Positions 1 to 5,435 of a DNA stretch of 21,382 nucleotides are shown piece by piece. The DNA is from a virus, in the IMG/VR virus record IMGVR_UViG_3300025159_000130, positions 1-21,382 of that record. One strand, 5' to 3'. Within the stretch, counting starts at the first letter, position 1; every line of letters begins with the position of its first letter. The position numbers and the translations under genes are program-made. The notes under the pieces were generated by a model that saw only the letters and a list, made by a program, of their open reading frames with translations, did not search any database and had not been told where the DNA came from.

Positions 1-1
1 A

Positions 2-34
2 ACTGGAATGTTTTTATCAATGGGATGCGGTTAA
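2..34 (+). CDS. C-terminal tail of an upstream gene (partial)
   Basis: A reading frame open from the left edge ends at a TAA at 32-34, giving the tail TGMFLSMGCG. It stops 26 bases before the well-supported start at 61, which fits the tight spacing of this operon. Ten residues cannot identify a product. The frame of the next gene is also open to the left edge, so this may not be coding. Confidence 0.3.
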   Translation, partial: TGMFLSMGCG

Positions 35-60
35 TAAAATCACAAAGAGAGGGGAAATCA

Positions 61-594
61 ATGCAAGGAATAGTAGAGAAAATTAATCAGAAGGTAGTAC
101 AATTAGCTAATGGCCCCAGGACAGCTTATTCACTCTTAATTTCTGGTGCGTGGTATTCACTAGGATTTGATAATAAGTTGCTCGTAGCGTCAGGTGTAGC
201 CGAAAAGGATACGGTAGAATTCACTTCTCACAAGAATGAGAAGGGATATAATAACTTAGACTCTTTAACCAAGATTGCTTCTGCTCCTGCTACTTCTCCT
301 GCTCCGGTTGCCACTACTGTAACCAAATCAACTGGTAGTGCTGATTATAGCTCAGTTGATAGGCGTGAAGCGTTAAAGGTTGCTGGCGATCTTGTTCTAG
401 GGTATTATAATCATCCAGCATCCAAGAAGGTTACAAGTTTGGATGTTCTTCTATCCAAGACCGTAGCATTAGCAGACCATTTATTTAGATATATTTCTAC
501 AGGGAAAGTAGAAGTGGTAAATCAGGAAGATGCTGCAAAGGTAGAAGAAGTATTAAACCCAAATCCAGAAGCAACGGAAGATATACCGTTCTAA
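61..594 (+). CDS. Single-stranded DNA-binding-like protein with acidic IPF tail
   Basis: Probable phage SSB, 177 aa. The N-terminal ~70 residues look like a small OB-fold: a beta-rich stretch with NGPRTAYSLLI, a GAWYSLGF turn and GYNNLDSLTKI at the end. A low-complexity Ala/Pro/Thr linker follows at about residues 78-95. A mainly helical C-terminal half ends in EATEDIPF, which matches the acidic DDIPF-type tip that bacterial and phage SSBs use to recruit partner proteins. The ATG at 61 is chosen over the in-frame ATG at 25 because AGAGAGGGG lies 6 bases upstream. The helical C-terminal region is longer than in a minimal SSB, so extra partner contacts are possible. The gene sits just before Cas4-like and endonuclease VII-like genes, which suits a replication/recombination role. 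The call rests on tail and fold pattern only. Confidence 0.6.
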   Translation: MQGIVEKINQKVVQLANGPRTAYSLLISGAWYSLGFDNKLLVASGVAEKDTVEFTSHKNEKGYNNLDSLTKIASAPATSPAPVATTVTKSTGSADYSSVDRREALKVAGDLVLGYYNHPASKKVTSLDVLLSKTVALADHLFRYISTGKVEVVNQEDAAKVEEVLNPNPEATEDIPF

Positions 595-613
595 GAATTG
601 GACAAATCCTATC

Positions 614-661
614 TACTGTCATAATGCCTAGTTGAAGCTAGGAACTTCACATATGATAGTA
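614..661 (+). ncRNA. Pseudoknotted RNA element A, downstream of the SSB-like gene
   Basis: An outer stem of 10 bp pairs 614-623 with 652-661 (one G-U). Inside it CCTAG (627-631) pairs with CTAGG (638-642), leaving a six-base loop. The last five loop bases, TGAAG (633-637), pair perfectly with CTTCA (645-649). This makes an H-type pseudoknot with a 1-nt first loop and no gap between helices. It starts 20 bases after the SSB-like stop codon. The same layout with different sequence occurs after the capsid gene (18389-18433, minus strand). Possible roles are 3'-end mRNA protection or control of the nuclease gene at 752. The pairings are read directly; the function is inference. Confidence 0.5.
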
Positions 662-667
662 AATTAG

Positions 668-723
668 GGGCCAGGGTTGGTATTGATAGGATACTGAGGG
701 ATTGATCTCCCTAAATCTGGCCC
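668..723 (+). ncRNA. Three-way-junction RNA fold in the leader of the Cas4-like gene
   Basis: GGGCCAG (668-674) pairs with CTGGCCC (717-723), closing two small hairpins: GTAT/ATAC (680-683/691-694) and AGGGA/TCCCT (697-701/708-712). An alternative helix is also available: ATCCTATC (606-613) matches GATAGGAT (685-692) perfectly over 8 bp. It would replace the first hairpin and knot this domain to the region before element A. The fold ends 8 bases before the purine-rich SD (731-744) of the gene at 752, so it could act as a 5' leader control element. It is not a tRNA, because there is no T arm. Confidence 0.4.
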
Positions 724-751
724 AATATTAAAGGAAGGAAAAGGATGCTTA

Positions 752-1516
752 ATGCCTAAATATTGGTCATTATTGGAACAAATATTAGATGAAGCTATTA
801 ATTTAAGGTATGAAGCAAGAAAAGCCAGGAGAAAAAATAAAGTAAAGTTTGCTGCTTCTAATGCTGGATTTTGTAAAAGAGCTACCATATTAAACAGGAT
901 TAATGCTAAGGAAGATGATATTGACCCAAGAACTAAGCGTGTTTTTTGGATTGGAGAAATTTTCCATGACGCTATAGTAAATCTTCTAAGGACAGTAAGT
1001 GGTAGGTTAGTCGCAGCAGAAGAATATGTAGGTAAATATGAAGATGACATTGGAGCAAAGTTTGATTTTATACTGAGAGATGATAATGGTCTTAATGAAT
1101 TAAATGAACTAAAAACCGTTACAGATGGTGGTATATGGGCCAAGATATTGAAGGCAAAGAAACCAGATCACCACCATGTATTTCAAGCGTTGACATATTG
1201 GATTAAAAATAAAAAGTACAGGGTAGATAAATTAGTGATATCATATATCTCTAAAGAATCTGCCATATTGAAAGTATTTAGAGTAAATGTAACAGATGCT
1301 TTATTGAAAGAAGTAAATGATTGGTGGGATAATATAAGAGAAGCATATAACAGGAAATGGTTGCCACCACCATTAGATGAAAAGTCTGTAGAATACAAAA
1401 AGTTTTGTAATAGTTGTACTTATAGAAATAAATATTGTTTTGGTGATCCAATCGAAATGGAAGAAAATATAAGGGAGTTGGTATGGGACAATGCCAAAAA
1501 ATTGGAGACTAAATAA
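752..1516 (+). CDS. Cas4-like / RecB-family PD-(D/E)XK nuclease with Fe-S cysteines
   Basis: A 254-aa protein with the Cas4/AddB-type layout. C41 lies in the N-terminal part and the cluster C219-x2-C222-x6-C229 near the C-terminus, the four ligands expected for a 4Fe-4S cluster. Between them are the nuclease core residues: H72 (GEIFHD), D105 (KFDFIL), E119-L-K121 (ELK) and Q145 followed by Y149 (the QxxxY helix). Enzymes of this family degrade or trim DNA ends, often 5' to 3' on single strands, and phage versions are usually linked to recombination and replication. Start ATG 752 follows an AAGGAAGGAAAAGG tract. The gene overlaps the endonuclease VII-like gene by 26 bp, so translation is probably coupled. 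No cas1 or CRISPR array is near, so this looks like a stand-alone phage nuclease. Confidence 0.75.
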   Translation: MPKYWSLLEQILDEAINLRYEARKARRKNKVKFAASNAGFCKRATILNRINAKEDDIDPRTKRVFWIGEIFHDAIVNLLRTVSGRLVAAEEYVGKYEDDIGAKFDFILRDDNGLNELNELKTVTDGGIWAKILKAKKPDHHHVFQALTYWIKNKKYRVDKLVISYISKESAILKVFRVNVTDALLKEVNDWWDNIREAYNRKWLPPPLDEKSVEYKKFCNSCTYRNKYCFGDPIEMEENIRELVWDNAKKLETK

Positions 1517-1943
1517 AGGTAAAGTAATCTATACAAACGAACAAAGGCGCAAATGGAGAGAATATAAAAAAAGGGTACATTCGGAAAATAACGAACTTCA
1601 CGAAAGAAGGAAGGACGTTTTGAAAAATTGGAGTAAGAGTGATAAAGGATTTAACAATCGTATCGCCAAATTGTATGGAATAGATAGAGTTTTTTTTGAT
1701 AAATTGCTTAAACTTCAAAATAATAAATGTGCTGTATGTAACACATCTTTTGATGAAAGAAAATTAAATATCGACCACGATCATTCTTTAAAAGGAAAAG
1801 AATCTGTCAGAGGATTGCTTTGTTGGCGGTGTAACAGATTCTATGTAGCTAAAAATGATATACACAATATAGATAATGTCAGAAGGTATTTACACAATCC
1901 TCCTGCTAAATTATTAGGAAATAAAAATGGACATACTAATTGA
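1491..1943 (+). CDS. Endonuclease VII-like HNH resolvase
   Basis: A 150-aa protein. Its second half carries the recombination endonuclease VII signature: C80-x2-C83, then DHDH at 95-98, then RGLLCWRCN with C111 and C114. The four cysteines would bind structural zinc, and the DHDH stretch supplies the metal-dependent catalytic residues. The first ~65 residues are basic and helical (KWREYKKR, HERRKDVLKNW) and probably bind DNA. In T4 this enzyme resolves branched DNA before packaging; in other phages relatives are general HNH endonucleases. The SD (AAGGGAG) lies inside the preceding gene. Its position after an SSB-like and a Cas4-like gene supports a recombination or DNA-processing module. Confidence 0.8.
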   Translation: MPKNWRLNKGKVIYTNEQRRKWREYKKRVHSENNELHERRKDVLKNWSKSDKGFNNRIAKLYGIDRVFFDKLLKLQNNKCAVCNTSFDERKLNIDHDHSLKGKESVRGLLCWRCNRFYVAKNDIHNIDNVRRYLHNPPAKLLGNKNGHTN

Positions 1944-2064
1944 TTCTGAATTACTAGAAAAATGGAGAGATACATTACAGAATTTTATAGATTATGAAGA
2001 CATTCCGCATCATGATATGGAAGAAATTATAGAAGATGTAAATGAGTTGATAGGTGAAGTTTAA
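1927..2064 (+). CDS. Small acidic hypothetical protein (45 aa)
   Basis: The frame starts at an ATG 17 bases before the resolvase stop and ends at a TAA at 2062-2064, overlapping the GTG start of the endolysin gene. The product is acidic and helical (LEKWRDTLQNF, DMEEIIEDVNELIGEV). It fills what would otherwise be the only gap between two genes, and its overlaps match the local style. I do not recognise it. Confidence 0.5.
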   Translation: MDILIDSELLEKWRDTLQNFIDYEDIPHHDMEEIIEDVNELIGEV

Positions 2065-2602
2065 AATATTAATACTAATCATAGGGGTGTTAATAATAAT
2101 GAGTTTTGAAAAATGTTTTGCGTTCACTATAGGAGAGGAAGGTGGGTATGCAAATCACCCTAAAGACAAGGGAGGCGAAACTAAATGGGGTATATCTAAA
2201 AATCAATACCCAAATCTTGATATCCCCATTCTCACAAAAGAAGATGCGAGAACCATTTATCTTAGAGATTACTGGGAACCGTCAGGTGCTAACCTTTTGC
2301 CTGATAAACTCTCGTTGGTTCACTTTGATTCAGCAGTTAATCATGGTGTCCCCAGGGCAATAAAATTACTTCAAGCTGTTGTTTGTGTTTTCCCTGATGG
2401 AAAGATTGGGCCTAAAACAAAAGCTGCCATAGAACGTGATATAAAATATCAGGGAGAAAGAGCATTAGTGATGTTATATTTACAAAAACGATATGAGTTT
2501 TATAAAGCTATAGTCAAAACAAATCCAGGTCAGAAAGTGTTTCTCAAAGGATGGTTAAATAGATTGGATAAACTTAGACAAGAGGTAAGGGATGGAGAAT
2601 AA
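2054..2602 (+). CDS. GH108-type endolysin with hydrophobic N-terminus
   Basis: A peptidoglycan-cleaving endolysin related to glycoside hydrolase family 108. The core opens with EEGGYANHPKDKGGETKWGIS (residues 28-48), with E29 the expected catalytic acid. The C-terminal part (FPDGKIGPKTKAAIE, about 114-128) resembles the PG_binding_3 region that usually follows this domain. The frame from GTG 2054 adds a basic then very hydrophobic N-terminus (KFK then ILILIIGVLII), like a signal-arrest-release or signal sequence, with a possible cleavage after CFA at 21-23. A second in-frame start, ATG 2099 (residue 16), has a good AGGGG SD 11 bases upstream and would give an ordinary cytoplasmic enzyme. The GTG has a weak SD. 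The product call is firm; the start is open. Confidence 0.8.
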   Translation: MKFKILILIIGVLIIMSFEKCFAFTIGEEGGYANHPKDKGGETKWGISKNQYPNLDIPILTKEDARTIYLRDYWEPSGANLLPDKLSLVHFDSAVNHGVPRAIKLLQAVVCVFPDGKIGPKTKAAIERDIKYQGERALVMLYLQKRYEFYKAIVKTNPGQKVFLKGWLNRLDKLRQEVRDGE

Positions 2603-2687
2603 CTTAATCATAATCAAGGATTGGATATTGGAAGGATGGGAATTAGTATTATATAATGGTAAGTATAAATTAAGGAAAACATTCTGA
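2592..2687 (+). CDS. Very small hypothetical protein (31 aa)
   Basis: The frame runs from ATG 2592, inside the end of the endolysin gene, to a TGA sharing bases with the next ATG (TGATG at 2685-2689). The purine-rich AGGTAAGGG precedes the start. The product (MENNLIIIKDWILEGWELVL...) is amphipathic. It has no recognisable family. Support comes only from the exact junctions on both sides and the SD. Confidence 0.4.
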   Translation: MENNLIIIKDWILEGWELVLYNGKYKLRKTF

Positions 2688-3022
2688 TGAACTTTAATGA
2701 ATATCAAAATGAGACAGAAAAAACAGCAAAGTATCCTGATTTTACTATAATTCAACGATACTTAGAAGAACCTTCTTCTCCGATATATACTTTTTTGTAT
2801 CCTGCTCTTGGCCTATCAGGAGAAACCGGAGAAGTATTGGAGATTATAAAAAAGATAGTTAGAGATAGGAGAATAGTAACAGAAGAAGATAAGAAGAAGA
2901 TAGAAGGGGAGTTAGGAGATGTTTTGTGGTATCTAGCACAATTAGCTGCCAGATTTAATCTAAGTTTGGATGATATAGCCAAGAATAATTTAAAGAAATT
3001 AGAAGAAAGGTATGCGGAATGA
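2687..3022 (+). CDS. MazG-like nucleotide pyrophosphohydrolase
   Basis: A 111-aa all-alpha NTP pyrophosphatase. It has the family metal site: E46-x-x-E49 in LSGETGEV and E75-x-x-D78 in ELGDVLWY. Enzymes of this fold cleave (d)NTPs to the monophosphate plus pyrophosphate. In phages they shape nucleotide pools or lower alarmone levels. The length fits single-domain phage members. It is coupled to the 31-residue ORF before it by TGATG and to the deoxyribosyltransferase after it by an ATGA overlap (3019-3022). It opens a block of four nucleotide-metabolism genes. The exact substrate cannot be read from sequence. Confidence 0.85.
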   Translation: MNFNEYQNETEKTAKYPDFTIIQRYLEEPSSPIYTFLYPALGLSGETGEVLEIIKKIVRDRRIVTEEDKKKIEGELGDVLWYLAQLAARFNLSLDDIAKNNLKKLEERYAE

Positions 3023-3495
3023 AAGTTTATCTTAGTGGGCCAATATATACACAAAATACTCCCGAAGATAGAGAAGCAACTGACGGATGGAGGAATGAAG
3101 TAGATTTTTATTTTAGATCATGGAATGAAAGAAGTATTGGGTTTGTGGAATCTGTAACTAAATTAGAAAATTATAAATTTATAGAAACAATTGATCCTTG
3201 TCGCAAGAAAGCAATTTATGACCCTAAAATATTTACTCCGAATGAGATCGTACTTCGTGATCTAAAGGACGTAAAAAATGCTGATATTATACTTGTTAAT
3301 TTCAATCTCATTGGTAACAAATTGCCTATTGGTACTGTCATGGAAGTCATGTATGCGTGGAATTTGGGTAAGCCAGTTGTTATTGTATCTACAGATAATA
3401 GGATTATCAATCACCCTTGGCTTATTGCTATGTCAGTTCGGATTTTTGATGATCTAAAAACAGCATGTGATTATATTGTGGAGTTTTGGGCATAA
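3019..3495 (+). CDS. Nucleoside 2-deoxyribosyltransferase-like protein
   Basis: A 158-aa protein with the deoxyribosyltransferase pattern. It has an N-terminal MKVYLSGPI strand and loop, a middle RDLKDVKNADIILVNF strand (residues 80-95), and GTVMEVMYAWNLGKPVVIV (105-123), where E109 is the expected catalytic glutamate. The family moves deoxyribose between bases, or hydrolyses the N-glycosidic bond of (deoxy)nucleosides or their monophosphates. Here it sits between a MazG-like enzyme and other dNTP-modifying genes. It therefore likely acts in salvage or remodelling of the phage nucleotide pool. It is coupled to the upstream gene by ATGA. Whether it is a transferase or a hydrolase is not decided. 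Confidence 0.8.
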   Translation: MKVYLSGPIYTQNTPEDREATDGWRNEVDFYFRSWNERSIGFVESVTKLENYKFIETIDPCRKKAIYDPKIFTPNEIVLRDLKDVKNADIILVNFNLIGNKLPIGTVMEVMYAWNLGKPVVIVSTDNRIINHPWLIAMSVRIFDDLKTACDYIVEFWA

Positions 3496-3504
3496 GAGGT
3501 AAAA

Positions 3505-3858
3505 ATGGATAGATACGATCAACTTAAAACTACAAAAGGGAAACCCCACTTTCATACAGGTATTCACGCAGAAAGGTGTTGTGAACACAAATTTGGTGAT
3601 GCTGGCAACTGCTGTCATTTGAATGGTGTTCAACACTCTTGGAATAAAACAGAAGATACAATCACAGAAGTACCAGAAATAATTAAAGTGGAAAAAGAGG
3701 AAAACGATGTCATGGTTGAGCCACAATTAAAACAAATACAAGAAATGGAAGAAAAATTAAAGACTAATTTACATATCGTGAAAAGAATTAGGGAGAAGAT
3801 AGAATTGAATCTAGCAGAAAACCAAAAACTTCTGGATGAATTTGCGAGGTTAATATAA
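3505..3858 (+). CDS. Cys/His-rich protein with C-terminal coiled coil
   Basis: Unknown 117-aa protein with two parts. Residues 14-46 are packed with potential metal ligands: H15, H17, H21, C25, C26, H28, C36, C37, H38 and H44. The spacing matches no zinc finger I know. After an acidic linker (49-70), residues 71-117 form a probable coiled coil (QLKQIQEMEEKLK, KRIREKIELNLAENQKLLDEF). The start has AGAGGT 7 bases upstream. The stop overlaps the next ATG (TAATG). It may be a metal-binding adaptor or regulator that dimerises through the coil; this is inference. Confidence 0.7.
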   Translation: MDRYDQLKTTKGKPHFHTGIHAERCCEHKFGDAGNCCHLNGVQHSWNKTEDTITEVPEIIKVEKEENDVMVEPQLKQIQEMEEKLKTNLHIVKRIREKIELNLAENQKLLDEFARLI

Positions 3859-4142
3859 TGAGACAGTTAGAATTAATTTTGGAAGATAAAAAGTATGCGT
3901 TTATATTTCACAAACCAGATCAGGCTCCTACAGTTTTTGTTCTTGATTTTGAAGAACTGTCTGCCTTAGATACACTGATTAATATACTTCAAAAGTCCGG
4001 TGGACTACAGAAAGACCCTATAATTCATCAGCAAAGGTTTATGTTGGATATAGATAAACTGTTTGCGAAGATAGATAAACTTTTTCCTGGGGCATTAGAT
4101 GAAAACAAGCCTTCCAAAGAGCCAGGAGGACATTATGTCTGA
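3858..4142 (+). CDS. Hypothetical protein (94 aa)
   Basis: Unrecognised small soluble protein. The N-terminal part alternates short beta-like segments (LELILEDKKYAFIFHK, TVFVLDFEEL). The C-terminal part is helical with a repeated flavour (DIDKLFAKIDKLFPG). It starts with a TAATG junction to the Cys/His-rich gene and overlaps the start of the next gene, so it belongs to the same transcript between the deoxyribosyltransferase and the diphosphohydrolase-like gene. Confidence 0.65.
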   Translation: MRQLELILEDKKYAFIFHKPDQAPTVFVLDFEELSALDTLINILQKSGGLQKDPIIHQQRFMLDIDKLFAKIDKLFPGALDENKPSKEPGGHYV

Positions 4143-4524
4143 AAATCCAAAAGATTTATTGGGGGTTAAAAAAGTACCTGTTAATTTAATTCCTCCTGTA
4201 GCCATCATTCAAGAAGCTATGGCCATGAAGTTTGGAGCATACTTGACCAAAAGAAAAGATGGCACTACTGGGTATGGCCCCTATAATTGGAGAGAAGGGC
4301 AAATACAATTATCTATCTATCTGGCTGCTATAATGAGGCATTGGCTTGCTTATCTTGATGGAGAAGATTTAGCATCAGATAGTGGGGTTCATCATTTAGC
4401 ACATATCAGGGCAGGATGCGGAATTGTATTAGATGCTATTGCAAATGGTAATTTGATTGATGATAGACCAATAAAGGGAAAGGCAGCACAATTATTGGAG
4501 GCATTCAAAGAAGTAAATGAGTAG
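4135..4524 (+). CDS. dATP/dGTP diphosphohydrolase-like protein (MazZ/PF18909 type)
   Basis: 129 aa from ATG 4135, chosen because AGGAGG lies 5 bases upstream; an in-frame ATG at 4099 lacks such a site. The sequence follows the phage diphosphohydrolase pattern. It has PKDLLGVKKVPVNLIPP at 5-21, YGPYNWRE at 47-54, YLAAIMRHWLAYLDGED at 62-78, and SGVHHLAHIRAGCGIVLDA at 83-101, ending with NLIDDRP. The acidic and His residues of the last blocks form the likely metal site. Relatives convert dATP or dGTP to monophosphates; the MazZ branch works in 2-aminoadenine synthesis. No PurZ or DatZ partner is visible here, so a Z-genome role is only a possibility. Confidence 0.75.
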   Translation: MSENPKDLLGVKKVPVNLIPPVAIIQEAMAMKFGAYLTKRKDGTTGYGPYNWREGQIQLSIYLAAIMRHWLAYLDGEDLASDSGVHHLAHIRAGCGIVLDAIANGNLIDDRPIKGKAAQLLEAFKEVNE

Positions 4525-4690
4525 AGATAAAAAGAAATCAGACCATAGAAAATTGGGGCAGATAATTAAATCTATACATAAACACAGTCCTAAGACGGTG
4601 GCAGAGGAACAAAGTGTATCTAAGAAAAATGCGAAAACAACTGTACTGCATGTTAGTTGGAATGGTCGCAGTAAGTTTGTTACTAATTAA
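4517..4690 (+). CDS. Small basic hypothetical protein (57 aa)
   Basis: The frame starts with an ATGA overlapping the previous gene end and stops at TAA 4688-4690. The product is strongly basic (SRDKKKSDHRK, KSIHKHSPKTVAEEQSVSKKNAK) with VLHVSWNGRSKFVTN at the C-terminus. It could bind nucleic acid, but no motif proves it. Its last third overlaps, in another frame, the small lipoprotein ORF at 4629. Confidence 0.45.
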   Translation: MSRDKKKSDHRKLGQIIKSIHKHSPKTVAEEQSVSKKNAKTTVLHVSWNGRSKFVTN

Positions 4691-4778
4691 TTGCGCTCAC
4701 AAACCACACATACTAAATAAAGATTGTGTGAAAGTCAAATCTAAGGGAGTAATAGTTTATATTTGCTATGAAAAATAG
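4629..4778 (+). CDS. Small lipoprotein-like ORF (49 aa)
   Basis: The product has a basic start (MRKQ), a hydrophobic segment (about 8-20) and LLINC at 18-22, a near-lipobox with the acceptor Cys at 22. A short tail with DC (33) and YIC (44-46) follows. The Asn before the Cys is not typical. The tail resembles the lipoprotein at 7169-7447, which has DC at 46-47 and YIC at 57-59 after its lipobox, so a truncated paralogue is possible. The SD is poor and the first 62 bases overlap another ORF. Confidence 0.4.
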   Translation: MRKQLYCMLVGMVAVSLLLINCAHKPHILNKDCVKVKSKGVIVYICYEK

Positions 4779-4791
4779 AGAGAAAGTAAAA

Positions 4792-4923
4792 ATGTTTTTC
4801 ATCAATTTATATTACTTACTTAATCCACATAGCGATACTAATATTTGGATTAAAGAAAAAAAATTAAGTTGGTGGAAAGTTTTGTGGCATCAAGATTTGA
4901 GGTATAACAAACATGAACATTAG
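4792..4923 (+). CDS. Small Trp/Tyr-rich hypothetical protein (43 aa)
   Basis: The frame from ATG 4792 (or in-frame ATG 4768, 51 aa) ends at TAG 4921-4923, overlapping the start of the deaminase gene by 11 bp. The product is aromatic and basic (MFFINLYYLLNPHSD, KLSWWKVLWHQDLRY). AGAGAGAAAG precedes the 4792 start. No family is recognised. The overlap with the downstream gene and the lack of another frame here support it modestly. Confidence 0.4.
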   Translation: MFFINLYYLLNPHSDTNIWIKEKKLSWWKVLWHQDLRYNKHEH

Positions 4924-5335
4924 ATTTTTTGAGATTGCCAAACTAGCTGCAATTAAAAGCGAACATAGGATTAAGATAGGGGCGGTGTTAGTCAAGAATG
5001 GCAAACCTGTAGCGATTGGGTTTAATAAGGTAGGTAAGACACATCCTAAAGCTGAATGGTTTATCCATGCAGAACTAGATTGTGTTTTAGAAACTAAACA
5101 TACTAATTGGAAAAATACTGCGTTGTATGTTTACAGAACGAATAGATTAGATCAAGTGCTGAATTGTAAACCTTGTCATAATTGTCAGGAAGTATTAAAA
5201 CTGTTTGGAGTTAAAAAAGTGTATTATACTACAGGCGCAAGTATTGAAAAACTAGAATACCATAAATCTAATGTGCCTTACGGAGATTGGGTATATATAT
5301 ATCATGTTCCTGAATATGGAGAATTAAAACTATGA
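4913..5335 (+). CDS. Deoxycytidylate/cytidine deaminase-like protein
   Basis: A 140-aa zinc deaminase. It has HAE at 52-54 (zinc ligand H52 and proton-shuttling E54) and PCHNC at 87-91 with ligands C88 and C91, the standard dCMP/cytidine deaminase site. The N-terminal KIGAVLVKNGKPVAIGFN is the usual strand pair before the site. The reaction is removal of the amino group from a cytosine nucleotide, giving dUMP for thymidylate synthesis if dCMP is the substrate. The C-terminal tail (YGDWVYIYHVPEYGELKL) is not familiar. It closes the nucleotide-pool block and is followed 2 bases later by a tRNA gene. Confidence 0.8.
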   Translation: MNIRFFEIAKLAAIKSEHRIKIGAVLVKNGKPVAIGFNKVGKTHPKAEWFIHAELDCVLETKHTNWKNTALYVYRTNRLDQVLNCKPCHNCQEVLKLFGVKKVYYTTGASIEKLEYHKSNVPYGDWVYIYHVPEYGELKL

Positions 5336-5337
5336 TT

Positions 5338-5410
5338 GGGGATGTGGCTCGAATGGATAGGCAGCAGTCCGTAAAATTGCGTCATGCAGGTTCAAGTCCT
5401 GTCGTCCCCA
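5338..5410 (+). tRNA. tRNA-Tyr(GTA)-like, atypical anticodon loop
   Basis: The acceptor GGGGATG (5338-5344) pairs with CGTCCCC (5403-5409, one G-U), with discriminator A5410. The T arm GCAGG/CCTGT (5386-5390/5398-5402) has loop TTCAAGT. The anticodon stem GCAGT/ATTGC (5364-5368/5376-5380) has loop CCGTAAA, giving anticodon GTA (Tyr). Position 33 is C instead of the near-universal U. The D stem is weak (2-3 bp). The variable loop is only 5 nt, while bacterial tRNA-Tyr has a long variable arm. CCA is not encoded. It may be degenerate or a special-purpose tRNA. Confidence 0.7.
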
Positions 5411-5435
5411 CTGATATTTTTAATAGGAGATAAAA

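Noticed and set aside
606-723. HDV-like ribozyme fold
   Set aside because: The helix order is loosely similar, but the expected catalytic C in the last joining strand and the P3 hairpin are missing.
664-1143. 159-residue minus-strand ORF opposite the Cas4-like gene
   Set aside because: Low-quality hydrophobic sequence with no SD, opposite a gene with complete catalytic and Fe-S residues.
752-1516. Part of a CRISPR-Cas system
   Set aside because: No repeats, cas1 or cas2 nearby; the Cas4-like nuclease is better explained as a stand-alone phage recombination enzyme.
4135-4524. Evidence for a complete 2-aminoadenine (Z) genome pathway
   Set aside because: Only the MazZ-like gene type is present here; no PurZ or DatZ gene is visible, and the family is also found in ordinary phages.
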